From Micavibrio sp964400125 (GTDB taxonomy: Bacteria > Pseudomonadota > Alphaproteobacteria > Micavibrionales > Micavibrionaceae), in the NCBI GenBank assembly GCA_964400125.1, contig CAYNSR010000018.1, positions 1-38,475 of the forward strand: DNA of 38,475 bases, written 5' to 3'. The position numbers and the translations under genes were made by a program. Positions 16,036-23,566 of the stretch are shown in pieces. Under the pieces are notes generated by a model. It searched no databases. It saw only the letters and a list, made by a program, of their open reading frames with translations, and had not been told where the DNA came from. How positions within the stretch are numbered: the first letter of the stretch is position 1; each line of letters begins with the position of its first letter.

Positions 16036-16041
16036 TATAAT
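16036..16041 (+). promoter_or_regulatory. -10 element (TATAAT) for the Do-type protease gene
   Basis: A perfect TATAAT stands 30 bases before the protease start and directly after the rplQ terminator. The matching -35 region falls in the T-run of the terminator (TTTTTC) and is weak. The call rests mainly on the -10 and its position. Confidence 0.4.
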
Positions 16042-16070
16042 TCAATAAAGATACAATTGCAGGAGGGATG

Positions 16071-17501
16071 ATGAAACGGTTTGTTTTTATGGTCGTTCTG
16101 GCGCTTGTCGTCTTTGCGCCGGGGGGAAGTCTGGCGGTCGGAGCGGAAAAAAAGCAGCCGCCGCAGGCAAAGGGGGAAATCTCCCTGTCCTTCGCCCCGG
16201 TGGTGAAGCAGGTGGCTCCGGCGGTGGTGAATATTTATACGACGCGCACGGTGACCCGCCGTTATGGGCATCCTTTTTTGGATGATCCATTTTTTCAGCA
16301 GTTTTTTGGCAACAGTTTTGGCACGCAAGAGGGGTTGCGGCGTGAACAGGTGCAAGGCGCGCTGGGGTCTGGCGTCATCATGCAGGAAGATGGGCTGGTC
16401 GTTACCAATGCGCATGTCATCAAGGGGGCGGATGCAATCAAGGTGGTTCTGGGCGATGGCCGGGAATTCGATGCCACGATGTCCCTGATCGACGAGCCGT
16501 CGGATCTGGCGCTGCTGCGCATGGAAACGCGCGGGGAAAAGATGCCGTATGCAATGCTGAAATCCAGCGACGATCTGGAAGTGGGCGATTTGGTGCTGGC
16601 GATCGGCAATCCTTTCGGTGTTGGACAGACGGTGACAAGCGGTATTATTTCGGCGCTGTCGCGGTCTTCCCTCGATATCAACAATTACAATTTTTTTATT
16701 CAGACCGATGCCGCGATCAATCCCGGAAATTCCGGCGGGCCGCTGGTGGCGATGGATGGTGGTGTGGTCGGGATCAACACGGCGATCTATTCGCGCAGCG
16801 GAGGCAGCCTCGGGATCGGCTTTGCAATCCCGTCGGAAATGGTGCGGGCGGTGATTGCGGCGGAGAAGGGAGATGCTTCGGGGGCGTCGCGCATCCGGCG
16901 TCCGTGGCTGGGGGTTGTGTCGCAGGCCGTGACCAGCGATATGGCGGAAAGCCTCGGCCTGCAAAGCCCGCGCGGGACGCTGATTTCGTCCCTGCACCCG
17001 GCCAGCCCGTTGAAAAAAGCCGGGGCGCGGGTGGGTGATGTTATTTTATCGATGAACGGCAAGACCATCCGCAATGCCGAGGAAATGCGCTTCCGCATGG
17101 CGACGCTGCCGCTGGGCGAGATGGTGGATGTCGGACTTTATCGCGAAGGCCGGGAACGGATTTTGAAAGTCAAAACCATCGCCCCGCCGGAAGACCCGCC
17201 ACGTCAGGAAACATGGCTGGAGACTGGATTGTTTTCCGGCGCGCGCGTGGCCAATATCAACCCTGCGGTGATTGCCGAACTTGGCGGGCTGCGGCATGAC
17301 GATAGCGGTGTGGTAATTACGGCGGTCAGGACTCCGGGTGCGGCAAGCCGATTCTTGCGGCCCGGAGATATCATCCAGAGCGTCAACGGTGTCCGGATTG
17401 CAGGTGTTGTTGATCTGAAAAAAGCGCTCAACACCCGCGCTTCAGGGTGGAACGTCGTCTTCAGCCGCGATGGGAAAGGTCAGCAGATTGTAATACGGTA
17501 A
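16071..17501 (+). CDS. Periplasmic Do-type serine protease with two PDZ domains
   Basis: DegP/DegQ-family proteases degrade or refold damaged envelope proteins. A signal peptide covers about the first 25 residues (FVFMVVLALVVFAPGGSLAVG). The trypsin-like triad is His (TNAHVI), Asp (SDLALLRM) and Ser (NPGNSGGPLV), residues 116, 146 and 222 counted from the first ATG. Two PDZ domains follow, around residues 280-365 and 385-470. ATGs stand at 16068 and 16071; AGGAGG ends one base before the first, so the second is preferred. It matches the trypsin-PDZ-PDZ layout; whether it is DegP, DegQ or MucD-like is not decidable here. Confidence 0.93.
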   Translation: MKRFVFMVVLALVVFAPGGSLAVGAEKKQPPQAKGEISLSFAPVVKQVAPAVVNIYTTRTVTRRYGHPFLDDPFFQQFFGNSFGTQEGLRREQVQGALGSGVIMQEDGLVVTNAHVIKGADAIKVVLGDGREFDATMSLIDEPSDLALLRMETRGEKMPYAMLKSSDDLEVGDLVLAIGNPFGVGQTVTSGIISALSRSSLDINNYNFFIQTDAAINPGNSGGPLVAMDGGVVGINTAIYSRSGGSLGIGFAIPSEMVRAVIAAEKGDASGASRIRRPWLGVVSQAVTSDMAESLGLQSPRGTLISSLHPASPLKKAGARVGDVILSMNGKTIRNAEEMRFRMATLPLGEMVDVGLYREGRERILKVKTIAPPEDPPRQETWLETGLFSGARVANINPAVIAELGGLRHDDSGVVITAVRTPGAASRFLRPGDIIQSVNGVRIAGVVDLKKALNTRASGWNVVFSRDGKGQQIVIR

Positions 17502-17508
17502 TTGTATC

Positions 17509-17652
17509 ATGGTGGATTTGTTTGCAGTTAATCGGGGTGGAGACAAAGATACGGTGCGGTCTCTCGCTGATCGTCTGCTGGGCGATGTGATCGAGCAGGC
17601 CTTTGGAATGACTATAGAAAAGAGTTCTAAACGCGTTAAGATGTCCAGATAA
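17509..17652 (+). pseudogene. Truncated copy of the rarA 5' end
   Basis: This 47-codon reading frame starts seven bases after the protease stop. Its start MVDLFAVN and the segment SLADRL followed by LGDVIEQ parallel the N-terminus of the full RarA encoded at 18120 (MVDLFNVP, PLADRL, LDDVVGQE). Four codons (RPRV in the full gene) are missing at the same point, and similarity ends after the GQ/EQ position. The remaining 18 codons are unrelated. It looks like a broken, divergent duplicate of the rarA beginning. The match is short, so a chance resemblance is not excluded. Confidence 0.55.
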
Positions 17653-17653
17653 A

Positions 17654-17687
17654 TGAAATAGAGCGTTCTTTAGGACTCTCTATTTCA
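17654..17687. terminator. Inverted repeat, possible bidirectional terminator
   Basis: TGAAATAGAG (17654-17663) and CTCTATTTCA (17678-17687) form a perfect 10-bp stem with a 14-base loop. It lies just past the stop of the opposite-strand orphan gene and just past the rarA remnant, so it could end transcription from both sides. The T-runs are short. Confidence 0.5.
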
Positions 17688-17694
17688 GAAAATT

Positions 17695-17994
17695 TTATAA
17701 ACCCAAAATTCTCTTGATTATGGCACCATGAGATTGTCCCATATCATAAGCTGAATTGCGTTCATCAATAACAGAGGCTGCCATGTTGTACTGATCGGGA
17801 AGTGTTAGAGCCAGACTTCCGAACAGCATATTCTTGTCTAGTGTACGTTGTATCCTTAAGTACGCTCGGTTTTCAGGTGCTGATTGTGAGCATGCGTCCC
17901 GTATCCCCTGAGTATATCCACCCCAGATAACCTTTAAAGGCTCATGCAGCGCACGAGGAAGAATCCCAAAATTATCCATGCCGTCTTTTCGCAT
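17695..17994 (-). CDS. Orphan hypothetical protein, 99 residues
   Basis: I do not recognise this protein. It begins MRKDGMDNFG, is mixed in charge, and has no signal peptide, membrane segment or clear motif. The start was chosen because a strong AAGGAG site lies six bases before this ATG; a longer frame reaches 18036 but has no such site. A good promoter lies directly upstream and an inverted repeat downstream, so it is a self-contained unit running against its neighbours. It is more AT-rich than the flanking protease and rarA genes, which suggests transfer. Confidence 0.6.
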   Translation of the reverse strand: MRKDGMDNFGILPRALHEPLKVIWGGYTQGIRDACSQSAPENRAYLRIQRTLDKNMLFGSLALTLPDQYNMAASVIDERNSAYDMGQSHGAIIKRILGL

Positions 17995-18026
17995 TTTTTG
18001 CTCCTTATTGCATAAAGTTCTTGCGG

Positions 18027-18055
18027 AGTGTACCAAGCCTTATTTATTATGTCAA
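18027..18055 (-). promoter_or_regulatory. Promoter of the orphan gene
   Basis: On the - strand, TTGACA (18050-18055) and TACACT (18027-18032) are separated by 17 bases. The -35 is a perfect match and the -10 matches four of six. Transcription would start about 25 bases before the orphan gene's ATG. Confidence 0.65.
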
Positions 18056-18084
18056 TAAAAATTGTGCCTACTAATCTTATATCC

Positions 18085-18113
18085 TTGTTCTGGCGCGGCA
18101 ATCTTCTTATATC
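18085..18113 (+). promoter_or_regulatory. Putative rarA promoter giving a leaderless start
   Basis: TTGTTC (18085-18090) and TATATC (18108-18113) are separated by 17 bases. The expected transcription start, about seven bases past the -10, falls on the rarA ATG at 18120. No ribosome-binding site precedes that ATG, so a leaderless mRNA fits both observations. Confidence 0.45.
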
Positions 18114-18119
18114 TTCTCA

Positions 18120-19418
18120 ATGGTTGATTTATTCAATGTTCCCAATCACTCAGAGGATATGCCCCGCCCGCTGGCGGATCGGTTGCGCCCCCGTGTGCTG
18201 GATGATGTGGTCGGGCAGGAACATCTGACGGGGGCGGAGGGGATTCTGCGGCGTATGGTCGCGGCGCGGCGTATGGCGTCGATTATTCTGTGGGGGCCGC
18301 CGGGGTGCGGCAAGACGACGCTGGCGCGGATTTTAGCCGACCATACGGATCTGCATTTCGAGCAGATTTCGGCGATTTTTTCCGGTGTAGCAGAATTGCG
18401 CAAGGTTTTCGATGCGGCGCGGCTGCGTCGTTCTCAGGGGCGCGGGACATTGTTGTTTGTCGATGAAATTCACCGTTTCAACAAATCGCAGCAGGATGCG
18501 TTTTTGCCCGTGGTTGAAGACGGAACGATCATTTTAATCGGCGCGACGACAGAAAATCCGTCCTTTGAATTGAATGCGGCCCTGATGTCGCGGGCGCAAG
18601 TGGTGGTTCTGAAGCGCCTTGACGATGCTGCGATGGAAATCCTGCTGCAACGGGCGGAACGGGAAGCGGGGCAGCAACTGAAACTGGAGCCGGAAGCGCG
18701 TACGGCGCTGAAGGCGATGGCCGATGGCGACGGGCGTTATGCCCTGACCATGGCGGAGCAGGTGTTTCATCAGGGCGACATGCTGGATACGGGGAAGCTC
18801 TCGGCGCTGGTCAGTCGCCGTGCGCCGCTCTACGACAAGGCCGATGAGGGGCATTACAACCTGATTTCCGCGCTGCATAAAGCGGTGCGCGGATCGGACG
18901 CTGATGCGGCGCTTTACTGGTTCTGCCGTATGCTGGCGGGCGGAGAAGATCCCCGTTTTCTGGCACGGCGGATCGTGCGCATGGCAAACGAGGATATCGG
19001 CAATGCCGACCCGCAGGCGATGGGGATCGTTCTGGCGGCGTGGGATACTTATGAACGTCTCGGTAGCCCCGAAGGGGAGCTGGCACTGGCGCAGGCGCTG
19101 ATATATGTGGCGACGGCACCGAAATCGAACGCGATTTATGCAGCGTATAAAGATGCGGCGCGGGCCGCGCGTGAGACGGGCTCGCTGATGCCGCCCGCGC
19201 ATATTCTGAACGCACCCACGGCATTGATGAAAGACATCGGGTATGGGTCCGGATATGAGTACGACCACGATACACCGGAAGGATTTTCGGGGCAGAATTA
19301 TTTCCCCGATGGCATGGCGCGGAAGGCATTTTACAGACCGGTCGAACGCGGGTTTGAGCGCGAGATAAAGAAGCGGCTGGAATACTGGCAGAAATTGAGA
19401 GCGCAAAAGGGTCTTTGA
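18120..19418 (+). CDS. rarA: Replication-associated recombination protein A (AAA+ ATPase)
   Basis: RarA (MgsA) is a clamp-loader-like AAA+ ATPase that acts at stalled replication forks. Walker A GPPGCGKTT lies at residues 59-67 and Walker B LLFVDEIH at 111-118. The conserved N-terminal PLADRLRPRVLDDVVGQEHL and the C-terminal domain with NEDIGNADPQAMG, AKSN-like and GYGSGYEYDHDTPEGFSGQNYFPD in pieces are all present. Length 432 is normal. The gene lacks a ribosome-binding site and follows a foreign-looking segment with a broken second copy of its own beginning. Confidence 0.96.
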   Translation: MVDLFNVPNHSEDMPRPLADRLRPRVLDDVVGQEHLTGAEGILRRMVAARRMASIILWGPPGCGKTTLARILADHTDLHFEQISAIFSGVAELRKVFDAARLRRSQGRGTLLFVDEIHRFNKSQQDAFLPVVEDGTIILIGATTENPSFELNAALMSRAQVVVLKRLDDAAMEILLQRAEREAGQQLKLEPEARTALKAMADGDGRYALTMAEQVFHQGDMLDTGKLSALVSRRAPLYDKADEGHYNLISALHKAVRGSDADAALYWFCRMLAGGEDPRFLARRIVRMANEDIGNADPQAMGIVLAAWDTYERLGSPEGELALAQALIYVATAPKSNAIYAAYKDAARAARETGSLMPPAHILNAPTALMKDIGYGSGYEYDHDTPEGFSGQNYFPDGMARKAFYRPVERGFEREIKKRLEYWQKLRAQKGL

Positions 19419-19477
19419 CCGCACAGATGACAGAGGTCAACAGCTATGGCACAATCGGGGCGGAAGGATTTCATACG

Positions 19478-19858
19478 ATGATAAATGTTCTGGCGATTGC
19501 TGCCGGGGGCGCTGTCGGGGCGGTGATGCGCCATTTTGTGAATACGGGAATCATCGCTATGACGGCGCTGTCTTTTCCTCTGGGGATAATGGTTGTCAAT
19601 GTCTTGGGGTCTTTTGTCATGGGCCTGATGACCGGGATTTTTGCGCATTTTTATGATCCGTCGCAAGCGGTGAAATTATTCCTGACGGTCGGCGTGCTGG
19701 GTGGGTTCACGACGTTTTCGGCTTTTTCTCTTGATGCGGTTTTGTTGTGGGAACGCGGTGAAATCTGGCAAAGTCTGGCTTATGTGCTTTGCTCGGTCGT
19801 TTTTTCAGTTGTCGCGCTGGTGGCGGGGCTTCTTTTGGTCAGGATGGTGAGTTCATGA
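19478..19858 (+). CDS. crcB: Fluoride channel CrcB/Fluc
   Basis: CrcB exports fluoride as a dual-topology dimer in the inner membrane. The 126-residue protein has four hydrophobic segments. Its motifs are GGAVGAVMRHF (residues 10-20), NVLGSFVMG (41-49) and GGFTTFSAF (75-83), which carry the pore asparagine and the phenylalanine box. The start at 19478 was chosen because an AAGGA site stands nine bases upstream and the family begins at this Met. Upstream in-frame starts lie in the space after rarA. Its stop overlaps the next start as ATGA. No fluoride riboswitch was recognised. Confidence 0.95.
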   Translation: MINVLAIAAGGAVGAVMRHFVNTGIIAMTALSFPLGIMVVNVLGSFVMGLMTGIFAHFYDPSQAVKLFLTVGVLGGFTTFSAFSLDAVLLWERGEIWQSLAYVLCSVVFSVVALVAGLLLVRMVSS

Positions 19859-20844
19859 GTGGTGTTCGTACGATTGTCGTTGCGCAGGAAGATGACGGGC
19901 AGAGACTGGACCGCTGGCTGAAGAAGCATGTCCCTGACCTGCCTTATGTCCTGTTGCAAAAACTGATGCGCAAGGGGCAGATCCGTGTCGATGGAAAGCG
20001 GGCGAAGACCGATGCGCGCCTTGGGGCCGGGCAGACGGTCCGTATTCCGCCGTCATCCGATGCGGTGAAGGAGGATCGCCATTTTCGGGCGGAAAAGGAT
20101 GACCGGGATCTGGTCCGGTCGATGATTTTATACGATGATGGTGATTTGATCGCAATCAACAAACCCTTCGGCATCGCCTCGCAAGGGGGGTTGCGGGTTG
20201 AGCGGCATATTGACGGGTTGATGGAACATCTGGCGGATGAGGAGGGCGGAAAGCCGAAGCTCTGCCATCGACTCGACCGCGATACATCGGGATTATTGCT
20301 GCTGGCGCGGAGCCGCGATATGGCGATGCGGGTTGGCAAGGCCTTTGAAGGCAAGGATATCCGCAAATATTACTGGGCGCTGGTCGCTCCGGCCCCGGAG
20401 GATAATCAGGGAAGTATTATTGCGCCGTTGGCCAAGGGGGACGGCGCAGAAAAAGATATGATGGTGGTCGATGAAGAAAATGGCAAATTCGCTCGCAGCG
20501 AATTTCATGTACTGGAACGGGCGGGAAAAAAAGCAGCCTGCGTTGCCCTGTGGCCGCGTACTGGCCGCACTCATCAGTTGCGGGTTCATTGCAGGATTGC
20601 CGGGTTTCCGATTATCGGGGATGAGAAATACGGCGATCACGCGCTGGCTGCGACATTGAATGAGACATTGGGGCTGGCACCGCGCCTGCACCTGCATGCC
20701 GGACGGATCGTCATGCGGCACCCGGGGACCGGGGCGGCGCTGGATTTACGCGCCTCCTTGCCGTCGGAGCTGAAAAAAAGCTGGGCGGCGATGGGTTTTT
20801 CCGACGATTTCAGCGACGACCCCTTTGTCAATGTTAAGCTTTGA
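19855..20844 (+). CDS. rluC: RluC/RluD-type 23S rRNA pseudouridine synthase
   Basis: This enzyme isomerises uridines in 23S rRNA. An N-terminal S4 RNA-binding domain covers about residues 15-65 (LDRWLKKHVPDLPYVLLQKLMRKGQIRVDGKR in pieces). The catalytic motif HRLDRDTSGLLLL lies at 138-150, with Asp141 as the nucleophile. The conserved GRTHQLRVH and IIGDEKYG segments follow. The ATG overlaps the crcB stop by four bases. RluC is preferred over RluD because this crcB-rluC-ATP12 neighbourhood is usually annotated so, but the exact target uridines cannot be read from sequence. Confidence 0.88.
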   Translation: MSGVRTIVVAQEDDGQRLDRWLKKHVPDLPYVLLQKLMRKGQIRVDGKRAKTDARLGAGQTVRIPPSSDAVKEDRHFRAEKDDRDLVRSMILYDDGDLIAINKPFGIASQGGLRVERHIDGLMEHLADEEGGKPKLCHRLDRDTSGLLLLARSRDMAMRVGKAFEGKDIRKYYWALVAPAPEDNQGSIIAPLAKGDGAEKDMMVVDEENGKFARSEFHVLERAGKKAACVALWPRTGRTHQLRVHCRIAGFPIIGDEKYGDHALAATLNETLGLAPRLHLHAGRIVMRHPGTGAALDLRASLPSELKKSWAAMGFSDDFSDDPFVNVKL

Positions 20845-20876
20845 AACTGCCTTGCGGGCGGAGTATAGTTGGTGAC

Positions 20877-20963
20877 ATGAAAAAACAGCATTTTGAAAAA
20901 ATTATTCTGGGTCTGGTCATGCTGGCGGCGGCGGGTGCCGCGATCTGGGTCAATCTTCCGTGA
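20877..20963 (+). CDS. 28-residue single-span membrane micropeptide
   Basis: A short frame encodes MKKQHFEK followed by one hydrophobic segment (IILGLVMLAAAGAAIWVNL). Its TGA overlaps the GTG start of the next gene as GTGA, so translation of the two is probably coupled. A ribosome-binding site is weak. The charged start and single membrane span fit a small membrane protein or a coupling leader peptide. No homologue is recognised. Confidence 0.5.
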   Translation: MKKQHFEKIILGLVMLAAAGAAIWVNLP

Positions 20964-22732
20964 CGCTTGGCAGGGGGCTATACGGTTTGCAGGAAGCCGC
21001 GCCGCCGCCGAAACCGCCGGGGCCGCTGTCGCGATTTCGCTGGTTGCGCCGCGCCTTCCTTATTTTGCTGACGTTGATGACGGCAAGTCTTGTGACGCTC
21101 AGTCTGATCGGCGGGAATTCTGATAGTTTTCGGGAGCTGTTCGAGGATTATCTTGATGATGCAACCGGGATGCGCTCTTCCATCGGGGTGTTGCACAAAT
21201 TTTCCTTTTATCCTGCGATGACGATGGATCTTGAAAATGTCCTTTTCTATGGCACCGATGAAAATGGAGTAGAGCATCAGGTTGTTCGTATTGGCGCAAT
21301 GCGGTTTTCAATTGGTTTTTGGAGCGTGGCGACGGGGCGAACGAAATTCCGCGTACTGGAACTGCGCGATGCCGATATTGCCGGTGGTATTGTTCTGCCG
21401 CAGGATTTGCAGATTACGCAGGCTGGTATTGTCCCGGAAGAGCAGGCGCTGATCGTGGATGCCCGCTATGGCGGTTCGCCGGTGACGTTGCGGGTCGATT
21501 TGCAGGGCCGTAGCGGCCCCGCCGGAATCCCGTCCTACACGCTGGCGGAAGATGCGGCAATTGATCTGCGTCTTGGGGATATTGTCCTGAAAGGCGTTTT
21601 AAACCGGGGGCGTATGAGCGACCTACATCTGGCGCTAGAAGAATTTCGTGCCGGGGATAATAATCCCGTCACGGGGGAGTTGCATCTCAGCGGTGCGGCG
21701 CGGGGTGTGTTGCGTACCGGGGAAAGCGATTTTTCGCTGGATATGCCGTTTAACATCAAGACGGGTCTGTGGAAATTTCGTGGTCAGGTCACGGGGGAGA
21801 CATTGCGCTCCGTCGACATTTTCGGGGACAAAGGGTTGCTTGAAACATACCGCCATGTTCTGGATTTTATCGATGGGCCAGCACGCGCGAAAGACAGGCA
21901 TACGCAGCCATATGATTTCAGTGCTTTTGATGTCGATCTGGCGTTGTCTTATAAAGACTTCTCATGGGCAGGGGTGTTTTCTGGACCGATGGTGGCAAAA
22001 CTGGGTGTTCAGAATAATATCGTGACGATTCTGCCGGCCTCGCCAGCATGGAATGGCGGGGATGTTGCGGGAAAAATTACGCTGGACGCGACGAAGCCCC
22101 CGGGGCGGCTTGCGGTGCAGGTCGATTTCAAGGGGGTCGATTACACCGGGTTGCAACGTCATGTGCGTAGCGCCGCCGTGGGCACGGGCCGGGCCGATAT
22201 CAAGGTGGATTTACGGGCGACCGGAAACAATGTCGAACAATTCTGGTCTTCGCTGGAGGGGGGCATTATGGCGATCGCGGGGCCGGGGGAGTTGACGTCT
22301 TCGCTTGTCAATCTCTGGGGCGGAGGGCTGGTCAATGCGATGCTGCCGGATTTTGAGCGCGGGGATCGCCTGACGCTTCATTGCGGCGTGGGATCGTTCC
22401 GGGTCAAGGGCTCAGTGGCCAGCGCCGAGACGATTTTAATCGACACCGACAAGGTCACGATCGTCGGTGACGGTTCAATTAATTTGCGGCAGGGAAGTCT
22501 TGATCTGAAACTGGACCCGGAGTCGAAGGATACGGCCTTTCTTTCGATTGCCACCAGCGTCGATGTCAGCGGATCATGGAACAAGCCCCGGATCAGGCCG
22601 GAGACGTTTTCATTGGTGAAGCGGCTCGGCGGGTTATTTCTCGGTACGGTTAATCCGGCGTTTCTGGTTTTCAGCATGACCGATTTCGGGCTGGATGAAA
22701 AACACCCCTGCAAGGCCTATATCAAGCCATGA
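20960..22732 (+). CDS. AsmA-like inner-membrane protein, GTG start
   Basis: AsmA-family proteins are long, periplasm-spanning bridge-like proteins linked to phospholipid transport to the outer membrane. This 590-residue member has a proline-rich cytoplasmic start, one membrane helix at about residues 32-52 (AFLILLTLMTASLVTLSLIG), and a long beta-rich periplasmic part. The C-terminal AsmA pattern is visible in GTGRADIKVDLRATGNN, LEGGIMAIAGPGEL and TVVGDGSINLRQGSLDLKL-like sequence. The GTG start is set by overlap with the micropeptide stop. Its own stop overlaps the ATP12 start. Confidence 0.75.
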   Translation: MTLGRGLYGLQEAAPPPKPPGPLSRFRWLRRAFLILLTLMTASLVTLSLIGGNSDSFRELFEDYLDDATGMRSSIGVLHKFSFYPAMTMDLENVLFYGTDENGVEHQVVRIGAMRFSIGFWSVATGRTKFRVLELRDADIAGGIVLPQDLQITQAGIVPEEQALIVDARYGGSPVTLRVDLQGRSGPAGIPSYTLAEDAAIDLRLGDIVLKGVLNRGRMSDLHLALEEFRAGDNNPVTGELHLSGAARGVLRTGESDFSLDMPFNIKTGLWKFRGQVTGETLRSVDIFGDKGLLETYRHVLDFIDGPARAKDRHTQPYDFSAFDVDLALSYKDFSWAGVFSGPMVAKLGVQNNIVTILPASPAWNGGDVAGKITLDATKPPGRLAVQVDFKGVDYTGLQRHVRSAAVGTGRADIKVDLRATGNNVEQFWSSLEGGIMAIAGPGELTSSLVNLWGGGLVNAMLPDFERGDRLTLHCGVGSFRVKGSVASAETILIDTDKVTIVGDGSINLRQGSLDLKLDPESKDTAFLSIATSVDVSGSWNKPRIRPETFSLVKRLGGLFLGTVNPAFLVFSMTDFGLDEKHPCKAYIKP

Positions 22733-23439
22733 AACGTTTTTACAAAATGGTCACAGCCGTTTCGGCCCCGGAAGGATTCGCCATTCATCTGGATGGAAAG
22801 CCGGTGCGTACGCCGTCGGGGCAGAGATTGATCGCGCCGACGCAAGGAATCGCCGATCTGGTTGTGGCGGAATGGGCAGCGCAAGGGGACAGGATCGATC
22901 CGGAAACCATGCCGTTGACGCAAATCGTTACTACGACGAAAGAACATGTCGGCGTATCGCGGGCGGAAATGACGCGGCTGGTTCTGGCGTATCTTGATAC
23001 GGATTTAGTGTGTTATCGTGCGGCAGAGCCGGAAGCGCTGGTTTCGCGGCAAAAAGAAAAACAGGATGCGTGGTTGAAATGGTTTGCGCAACGTTTTGCC
23101 GTGGAGCTTGAAATCACTACCGGACTGGCCGCGTTGCGCCAGCCGGAAGCGGCGCACCGGGCCGTGCAGGACTGTGTCGCGGCGCTGGATCTGTGGCGGT
23201 TTTCTGTTTTTCAGATGACAACCGCAATCAGCGGATCGCTTGTTCTGGCGCTGGCCTTTGTCGAAAGGGCGGCCACGGCGCAGCAGGTCTTCGACGCCAT
23301 GCATGTCGAGGAACATTATCGCAGTGACATTTATAACGAGGTTCTGCATGGTGCCGATCCGCAGCAGGAACGGGCAATGATTGGGAAAATGCGGGATTTG
23401 CAGGCGTTGCAGAAGATTTTGGATTTGTGCAGGGGTTGA
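22729..23439 (+). CDS. ATP12-family F1-ATPase assembly chaperone
   Basis: ATP12 binds the F1 alpha subunit during ATP synthase assembly; the family is restricted to alphaproteobacteria and mitochondria. The 236-residue protein starts MKRFYKMV, then GFAIHLDGKPVRTPSG and AEWAAQGDRIDPETMPLTQI. It ends with the VEEHYRSDIYNEVLHGADP-like C-terminal signature. The ATG overlaps the AsmA-like stop. It ends the co-directional cluster; a 127-base AT-rich gap follows. Confidence 0.93.
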   Translation: MKRFYKMVTAVSAPEGFAIHLDGKPVRTPSGQRLIAPTQGIADLVVAEWAAQGDRIDPETMPLTQIVTTTKEHVGVSRAEMTRLVLAYLDTDLVCYRAAEPEALVSRQKEKQDAWLKWFAQRFAVELEITTGLAALRQPEAAHRAVQDCVAALDLWRFSVFQMTTAISGSLVLALAFVERAATAQQVFDAMHVEEHYRSDIYNEVLHGADPQQERAMIGKMRDLQALQKILDLCRG

Positions 23440-23566
23440 AATCGTAGGATTTATTAAGAAATTTCTAATGTAAAGACCGTTTTGAGGGGGCGGATTTTAA
23501 TTTCTTGCCAAGGGGAATATTAGTCATAAGCTATAGTTTGGCGGGCTTGGAACATATGAGGGTGAC

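Noticed and set aside
19415..19477. Upstream TTG and ATG starts for crcB
   Set aside because: They would add 17-21 residues before the family start, lack a ribosome-binding site, and lie at the rarA stop. The ATG at 19478 has AAGGA nine bases upstream.
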